A stretch of 64,000 nt of DNA from Tragulus kanchil (taxonomy: Eukaryota > Chordata > Mammalia > Artiodactyla > Tragulidae): assembly GCA_022376925.1 (NCBI GenBank), contig JAIOJX010000031.1, forward strand, positions 141,192,854 through 141,256,853. Reading direction: 5' to 3'. Positions 57,671-64,000 of the stretch are shown here, piece after piece (position 1 is the stretch's first letter; each line of letters opens with the position of its first letter). The translations under genes were made by a program, and so were the position numbers. The notes under the pieces were generated by a model. That model was not told the origin of the DNA. It searched no databases and worked only from the letters and a program-made list of their open reading frames with translations.

Positions 57671-58006
57671 CCCTGATAGCTTTATGCCAAGCCAAGCATC
57701 CATGAACTCAGAGGTTTCATGGGCTAGTAGTGTACTTTCTAAAACAGATGAAAAGAAATATCTATCATCGTTAAACAAACGCTTTGTGAAATTTCAGATC
57801 CGTGTGACGACTCTTGCCAAACTAGCGGTCTCGAAGGACCAATTTCTCTTCTTCTTCTTCTCAGCCCACCTAGGCTGGATTCATGGTTCACTTCATGAAG
57901 CGACCATTCAGTTCCCGCCACGTGCTCCTTGTCTCCAGAATGGGTTTTATCTTGTTCATAGAAATGAGTCCACAGACCAGGAACTTGGCTACTGGGGCAA
58001 TTCCAA
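57671..58006. other. Single-copy DNA inside D18, unassigned
   Basis: A plus-strand frame of about 115 codons crosses this region, but without a domain and running into SINE sequence. No gene is called. Copy at 58774-59109. Confidence 0.45.
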
Positions 58007-58181
58007 GAGTGGGTCACTCAGCCATGTCTGACTGTTTATCATCCCAGGACTTTTCCAGGCAGGAATACTGAAGTGGGTTGCGATTTCCTTCTCCAGGGGA
58101 TTTTCCCACCCCAGGGATTGAACGTGGATCTCCTTTATTGTGGGCAGAGTCTTTGTCATCTGAGCCACAAGGGAACACTGA
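58007..58181 (-). mobile_element. Bov-tA SINE
   Basis: Antisense: 'gtcactcagccatgtctgac', 'ttccaggcaggaatactgaa', 'ccccagggattgaacgtgga', 'tctgagccacaagggaac'. Short direct repeat 'caattccaa' at 57998-58006 and 58182-58190. Copy at 59110-59284. Confidence 0.9.
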
Positions 58182-59699
58182 CAATTCCAAAGTTACTGAC
58201 AATTCCAATAGCATTTTCTCTATATTGACCTTCAGTTTCTATGCTTCAAGTAAGAGACAGTTCATGACCCTGCAGTGGTTGCTGGCTGCGTCTGGAGCAG
58301 CTCAGGTATGCAAATACTGGAACGCACTGACCTTGGGGAAAGAGGAGCTGAAGAAGAATCAGGAGACTCAGTCAGCAGGGGCTTAGAATTTCTTGGCCAC
58401 AGTTTATCTGTCTATAAAATGTGTCAAAGTGATGTGGCTCCCAGACTGCTGACATTTTTTCTCCAGCACCAGTTACTTTATACATTTTTTTTTTTACTTA
58501 AATATCCCTGCTAGCTTTAAAAAAAAAAATTATTATTATTAGTTTTTGGCCACTACTTTTGATCTTTCATTGATTTATTTCCATCCATCTTTGTTCTTTG
58601 GCCTGTGTGGGCCTCGCATCTCAGTGGCCAGAGCTCCAGAGCTCTGGCTCGGTAGTTGGGCACATCGGTCCAGTCGCTCCATGGCACATGGGATCTTCCC
58701 AGGCCAGGGATTGAACCGGTGCCCCTTACACTGCAAGGCGGTGTCCTTACCCACTCGACCACCAGGAAAGCCCCCCTGATAGCTTTATGCCAAGCCAAGC
58801 ATCCATGAACTCAGAGGTTTCATGGGCTAGTAGTGTACTTTCTAAAACAGATGAAAAGAAATATCTATCATCGTTAAACAAACGCTTTGTGAAATTTCAG
58901 ATCCGTGTGACGACTCTTGCCAAACTAGCGGTCTCGAAGGACCAATTTCTCTTCTTCTTCTTCTCAGCCCACCTAGGCTGGATTCATGGTTCACTTCATG
59001 AAGCGACCATTCAGTTCCCGCCACGTGCTCCTTGTCTCCAGAATGGGTTTTATCTTGTTCATAGAAATGAGTCCACAGACCAGGAACTTGGCTACTGGGG
59101 CAATTCCAAGAGTGGGTCACTCAGCCATGTCTGACTGTTTATCATCCCAGGACTTTTCCAGGCAGGAATACTGAAGTGGGTTGCGATTTCCTTCTCCAGG
59201 GGATTTTCCCACCCCAGGGATTGAACGTGGATCTCCTTTATTGTGGGCAGAGTCTTTGTCATCTGAGCCACAAGGGAACACTGACAATTCCAAAGTTACT
59301 GACAATTCCAATAGCATTTTCTCTATATTGACCTTCAGTTTCTATGCTTCAAGTAAGAGACAGTTCATGACCCTGCAGTGGTTGCTGGCTGCGTCTGGAG
59401 CAGCTCAGGTATGCAAATACTGGAACGCACTGACCTTGGGGAAAGAGGAGCTGAAGAAGAATCAGGAGACTCAGTCAGCAGGGGCTTAGAATTTCTTGGC
59501 CACAGTTTATCTGTCTATAAAATGTGTCAAAGTGATGTGGCTCCCAGACTGCTGACATTTTTTCTCCAGCACAGTCTTTCCAAAGACTTTACCCATCCTG
59601 GCAACGTCCCTCCTCTGGGCCCATCATGGGGGACGAGATGAAACTTCACAGGAAGACCAGTCGATTACATGGATGAATAACCACGGAGATAACCACAGT

Positions 59700-60340
59700 T
59701 TCCGTGGATGCTCGGAGAAGCAGTAGAAGCTCAGTGCTTTCCTTCCAGCCTGTGGCCATACAAGGATAACTCTGATAAACCTCTGGATTCTTTGGAACAG
59801 CTAAGCAAGTGAAGATACATTCTAAAGTGCTTCCCCCTCTAACATGCCAAAGGAACCAAGTAGGAGTGAGGTGTGCACAACATCATCATTCTACTAATTT
59901 GTTTCAGAAAAAGCACGCCATTGCCCTCAGAATCATTCCTTCCTGGGAGCTAAATCATTGAAGGTCTCCTAGGACCAGTTGGCAGACAGCTCCTTCCTTA
60001 ACCTGGGCTCCAGGTGAGAGATCCATGGTGCACTGACTCCTGCGCGTGGAGGGATAAGGGAGCCGTGGAGAAAGAGCTGAAATGCTCCCTTGTGGGGAGT
60101 GTTTGACACGTGGTTGGAAGGGCATGCGGGGATGCAGGAAGCCTGATTTTAGAGGATTTCAGAGGAGGCATTGACGGGCAGCATGCTGCGTGTACATGGG
60201 CGTCACAGTCTTCAGAGCCCATCTCGGACGGCAGCCGCTGTGAGCTGCTCATCTGGCAGGGTTTTCTCATGGCGATGATGATGATGACTGGCCATACTGT
60301 GTGTCGGGTGGAACTTCCCTGACCAGGGAGAGGCCAGCCA
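59700..60340. other. Single-copy DNA, unassigned
   Basis: No named repeat. A short (GAT)n run lies near 60272-60287. Confidence 0.5.
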
Positions 60341-60389
60341 TTTGGGTCAGTAGGTACTTGGAGTTTCTTAGCCTCAGTTTATCCGTCTA

Positions 60390-60598
60390 TGAGGTCTTCC
60401 CTGGTGGCTCAGTGGTTAAGACGCTGCCCATGCAGGAGGTACAAGAGACGTGGCTTTGATCCTTGAGTCAGAAAACCCCCTGGAAAAAGAAATGGCACCG
60501 CCCTTCCAATAATCTTACCTGGGAAATCCCACGGACAGAGGAGCCTGGTGGGCTACAGACCACGGGGTCACAAGAGAGTCAAACACGACTGAGCATCT
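60390..60598 (+). mobile_element. Bov-tA SINE, full length
   Basis: 'tcttccctggtggctcagtg', 'ttgatccttgagtcagaaaa', 'ggagcctggtgggctacaga', end 'caaacacgactgagcatct'. Target-site duplication 'tatccgtctat' before and 'tatccctctat' after. Inserted into the right member of the old duplication. Confidence 0.93.
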
Positions 60599-60770
60599 GT
60601 ATCCCTCTATAAAATGGGTCCAAGTGCTCACATTCCTTCGCCTGCACCAAAGACTTCAGCCATCCCAGAACCATCCCTCCTCTGGGCCCAGGCCAGGGAG
60701 CAGAAGGAAGCTTCGCAGGAGGAGCGGCATGTTAAACAGACGAATGAGAGAGTCAAGAGACAGCCATGGA

Positions 60771-61067
60771 AGCACAGAGGCTTAACCAGAGGACTCCCAG
60801 GGACGTCTTGCTTGCAGGGTTGTGAATCCCTCCATCTTGGAAGGCAAGTTCTTAAGGGTCCGAGAGAGATTGAAACTTTGTGGAAGCCATCCAGCCTGGT
60901 GGTGGTGGACCCAGGATGCAAACCCAGAGCTGCATGACTCCGAAGTGCTGTGACTGTGAGTGGACCAGTCCACTCGGGAAGCAGGGTCCCCACTTCTCTC
61001 TCATGAGCCAACTGGAGGGTGAGGTAAAGGGCAGAGCTGAATGAGGCACCGGCAAGGGGCTGCGTTC
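60771..61067. other. Single-copy DNA, unassigned
   Basis: No gene or named repeat. Confidence 0.4.
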
Positions 61068-63254
61068 ACTGCAGGGTTTCCCAGTAACGTCCACTGGCAA
61101 GCCAAGCCGGGAGATGCTTGACAAGAGACGTGGCTCTTGCCGGTCGCAGGGAAGTCTCGAGGGTACTTGGGATGTGTCTGAATTCTAGAAAAGAAACTGG
61201 GGAGAAAATTGCAGGCGGGCGTGTAGGCTCTTAGGGAACAGGGAGGGAGATGAGGTGCGGACATCAGCTCTAAACGTGTCCCAGAATGGCTAGGGGCACA
61301 AGAGCAGTTATCAGAGAGTGTCTCTGCCCGCTAAAGTAGGAGCAGGGAGAAACCATGGAGTGGTGAGAGAGTCTTCTGAGAGTGATGTGATGGAGTGATG
61401 TAAGACTCTGTGAGAGCCTAGGCCCAGCTGGCATGGTGAGGAGAGAGCGGCTAGAAAATTGGAGTAACTGGGAGGGCCCCCTGGAGGAGGTGAGACTTGA
61501 TCAAAGCCTTCGGGGAGAGTACGTTAGTTAAGACTGAGTTGCAAAGGCCAGAAAGAGCATCTCAATCTCCTGAAAGCAAGGTTCAAAAAAAAAAAAAGGC
61601 AGTGGTGGTGGTTCCCATAACCCAGAAGCTCTGAGTAAAGCATATGGTCCCATTTGCTCCAACAAAGTGGTCTGAGCTCTGGTTCTGTCTGTCCATTTCC
61701 TAGCTTTGCCTGCCTCTGGGTTGATATCATTGTTCAGCAGCTGCCTCCCTAGGGCTGGAAAAGGGCCCCGGCAGCTCCAGGTTGCAAGGTCCTTGGACCT
61801 TGTGCCTGGAAGTGTCTCCATGGGAGTTTAATGCATGGAGGTGACTGAGTGATGACCCAAGGACGTCTGTGCCATTGAAAGAAGATGTTTATTACATGTA
61901 GTCCCAAGAGAATGGGGCTGTCCCACCACACAGAGCCACAGAGAGAAACGCCGTTTTGATCGGGAGGCTGAAGGAGAGAGGGGCAAGCCCAGGCCAGAGC
62001 CGCTCGTGGAGTTTTTCAGGAAAGGGAAGGCAGGGCAAGGCAGCAGTTTGGGGCTGACTAGTCTGCATCATCCTGGCGATTTGGGATGTTGGGCATGGTC
62101 CCTAGTTTCTGGTATTTAGCGCTAGATTGTTTTAGAGGCGATGTTGGCTTATAGTGGGTGAGGCTTCACTGCAGGGTTTCCCAGCGTCCACTGGCAAGCC
62201 AAGCGGGAGATGCTTGACAAGAGCGTGGCTCTTGCCGGTCGCAGGGAAGTCTCGAGGGTACTTGGGATGTGTCTGAATTCTAGAAAAGAAACTGGGGAGA
62301 AAATTGCAGGCGGGCGTGTAGGCTCTTAGGGAACAGGGAGGGAGATGAGGTGCGGACATCAGCTCTAAACGTGTCCCAGAATGGCTAGGGGCACAAGAGC
62401 AGTTATCAGAGAGTGTCTCTGCCCGCTAAAGTAGGAGCAGGGAGAAACCATGGAGTGGTGAGAGAGTCTTCTGAGAGTGATGTGATGGAGTGATGTAAGA
62501 CTCTGTGAGAGCCTAGGCCCAGCTGGCATGGTGAGGAGAGAGCGGCTAGAAAATTGGAGTAACTGGGAGGGCCCCCTGGAGGAGGTGAGACTTGATCAAA
62601 GCCTTCGGGGAGAGTACGTTAGTTAAGACTGAGTTGCAAAGGCCAGAAAGAGCATCTCAATCTCCTGAAAGCAAGGTTCAAAAAAAAAAGGCAGTGGTGG
62701 TGGTTCCCATAACCCAGAAGCTCTGAGTAAAGCATATGGTCCCATTTGCTCCAACAAAGTGGTCTGAGCTCTGGTTCTGTCTGTCCATTTCCTAGCTTTG
62801 CCTGCCTCTGGGTTGATATCATTGTTCAGCAGCTGCCTCCCTAGGGCTGGAAAAGGGCCCCGGCAGCTCCAGGTTGCAAGGTCCTTGGACCTTGTGCCTG
62901 GAAGTGTCTCCATGGGAGTTTAATGCATGGAGGTGACTGAGTGATGACCCAAGGACGTCTGTGCCATTGAAAGAAGATGTTTATTACATGTAGTCCCAAG
63001 AGAATGGGGCTGTCCCACCACACAGAGCCACAGAGAGAAACGCCGTTTTGATCGGGAGGCTGAAGGAGAGAGGGGCAAGCCCAGGCCAGAGCCGCTCGTG
63101 GAGTTTTTCAGGAAAGGGAAGGCAGGGCAAGGCAGCAGTTTGGGGCTGACTAGTCTGCATCATCCTGGCGATTTGGGATGTTGGGCATGGTCCCTAGTTT
63201 CTGGTATTTAGCGCTAGATTGTTTTAGAGGCGATGTTGGCTTATAGTGGGTGAG
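61068..63254 (+). repeat. Tandem direct duplication D19, unit about 1.10 kb
   Basis: Copies are 61068-62163 and 62164-63254. Content is single-copy-looking GA-rich DNA without a gene. The second starts with deletions ('cccagcgtcc' against 'cccagtaacgtcc', 'aagcggga' against 'aagccggga', 'gagcgtgg' against 'gagacgtgg'). An A-run differs in length (13 at 61586, 9 at 62680). Confidence 0.96.
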
Positions 63255-63529
63255 GCTTCACTGGAGGAGGCGGTCGGGGGTATGGGGCTGGGATTGGTTG
63301 GCGTACATGCAAGACATGTCCTCAGGTGACTTGCTTATTATCTCTAGGGATGAGTCAACCCTGGGAGGGACAGTCCCTCCACAGTCAGTGACACCAGAGG
63401 TGTTCAATGCACGAGTATCAAAGAGAACCAAAAAGAAGCACTTATAGTCAATATGGTTGGCCTTGTGTTGAATCGATGTCAAATAGACAAACACAGAATC
63501 TAAGAAAACACAGTTGGGAACAGCTCCTT
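63255..63529. other. Single-copy DNA, unassigned
   Basis: Nothing recognisable. Confidence 0.4.
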
Positions 63530-63700
63530 TTTAAAAATTTAAAAAATATTTTTAATACGATTTGTAAAGGTTACAGTCCATTTGCAGTTATTACAAAGTA
63601 TTGGCCATATGCCCCGCGTTGTACAATACATTCCTGTAGCCTAGCTTATACACAGTAGATTGTCCCTCCCACTCCCCAGTCCCTGGAGGACCCCTCCCAG
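63530..63700 (-). mobile_element. Old artiodactyl L1 3' UTR fragment
   Basis: 'attacaaagtattggccata', 'gttgtacaatacattcctgt', 'ttatacacagtagattgtcc' fit the antisense L1 3' UTR family seen at 46370. Confidence 0.65.
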
Positions 63701-63775
63701 CCCTCCCCACTGGCAAAGACTCCAGGATATGGGGGAAACTCACTGCCAAGGGGGCTTCTAGAAGCCTGAAAAGTG

Positions 63776-64000
63776 GACGTGTTAGTGGCTCAGCTGTGTC
63801 GGACTGTTTGCAACCCCATGGACTGTAGTCCGCCAGGCTCCTCTGTCCATGGGATTCTCCAGGCAAGAATATTGGAGTGGGTAGCCTTTCTCTTCTCCAG
63901 AGGATCTTCCCCACCCAGGAATCGAACCCAGGTCTCCTGCATGGCAGGCAGACAGTTTACCATCTGAGCCACCAGGGAAGCCCATGAATATTGGAGTGGG
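63776..64000 (-). mobile_element. Bov-tA SINE, start of a dimeric form at the window edge
   Basis: Antisense Bov-tA 63776-63983: 'gtggctcagctgtgtcggac', 'atggactgtagtccgccagg', 'aatcgaacccaggtctcctg', head 'gagccaccagggaagccc'. The last 15 bases repeat the internal 'gaatattggagtggg' of 63867-63881, so a second partial unit seems to begin at 63986, as in known dimeric Bov-tA forms. Confidence 0.92.

Larger units (their letters stand above)
57370..59571 (+). repeat. Tandem direct duplication D18, unit about 1.10 kb
   Basis: Copies are 57370-58469 and 58473-59571. They are practically identical, including all of two SINEs. Confidence 0.96.
59485..60770 (+). repeat. Old, diverged direct duplication (likely genuine)
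   Basis: 59485-59690 and 60350-60770 (minus the SINE at 60390) share an ordered series: a 'tttctt.g.c.cagttta' start, 'tataaaatg.gtc.aagtg', a 'ccaaagactt.a.ccatcc' block, 'atccctcctctgggccca' and a 'gaaacttc.caggaag' end. They differ at many positions and by indels, unlike the near-identical 1.1-kb units. This is either an old local duplication or two copies of one unnamed repeat. Confidence 0.55.

Noticed and set aside
1..63254. Direct repeats as a CRISPR array or a satellite
   Set aside because: Units are about 1.1 kb, two copies each, with different content at each site in mammalian DNA. This fits neither a CRISPR array nor a satellite.
1..63254. Real segmental duplications by repeat-mediated recombination
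   Set aside because: Borders lack shared repeats, unit length is nearly constant, and the content includes single-copy DNA. The assembly explanation is simpler.

Overview
The window is nuclear DNA of a ruminant mammal, almost certainly a pecoran. It carries BovB LINE fragments, Bov-tA and Bov-A2 SINEs, CHR-type tRNA-derived SINEs and ruminant L1 LINEs, over a background of old mammalian repeats (MIR, MLT1-like LTRs, a MER20-like and a hAT-Charlie-like element, decayed L1). The species cannot be fixed from the sequence. I find no protein-coding exon, functional RNA gene, CRISPR array or prokaryotic feature. The longest open frames are L1 ORF2 or read-throughs of SINEs.

The dominant structure is a series of 19 direct, head-to-tail, near-identical two-copy duplications. 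Unit lengths all lie between about 1.07 and 1.17 kb. They fall without regard to content, in L1, in SINEs and in apparently single-copy DNA, and they add about 21 kb, so the real locus is probably near 43 kb. Several overlap, giving triplicated stretches. The start of the second copy, and sometimes the end of the first, carries small deletions and garbled bases. I infer unmerged contig-end overlaps from an assembly rather than biology.

Layout: 1-3.6 kb, BovB, an MLT1-like LTR and old L1. 3.6-11.9 kb, a chain of four overlapping duplications over L1, a CHR-type SINE and an MLT1-like LTR. 12-19.5 kb, mostly single-copy GC-rich DNA with MIR and SINEs, ending in a candidate conserved enhancer (18.40-18.73 kb) and a TG-rich tract. 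19.6-30.2 kb, a large block of old L1 that received a younger 2.4-kb L1 with visible target-site duplications. 30.2-43 kb, mixed single-copy DNA, MIR, a MER20-like element, a hAT-Charlie-like element and a CCAAT/GC-box cluster. 43-54.5 kb, a BovB 3' end, CHR SINEs and a second candidate conserved element. 54.5-64 kb, a third candidate conserved element, further SINEs and an old diverged duplication that looks genuinely biological.

The single-copy parts contain several AT-rich stretches dense in homeodomain- and POU-like motifs, which suggests a non-coding interval with regulatory elements. The most interesting biological signals are those candidates, a clustering of L1 5' truncation points at a G-rich tract of the 3' UTR, and a recurrent CHR-related SINE form. 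I found no convincing new functional system.
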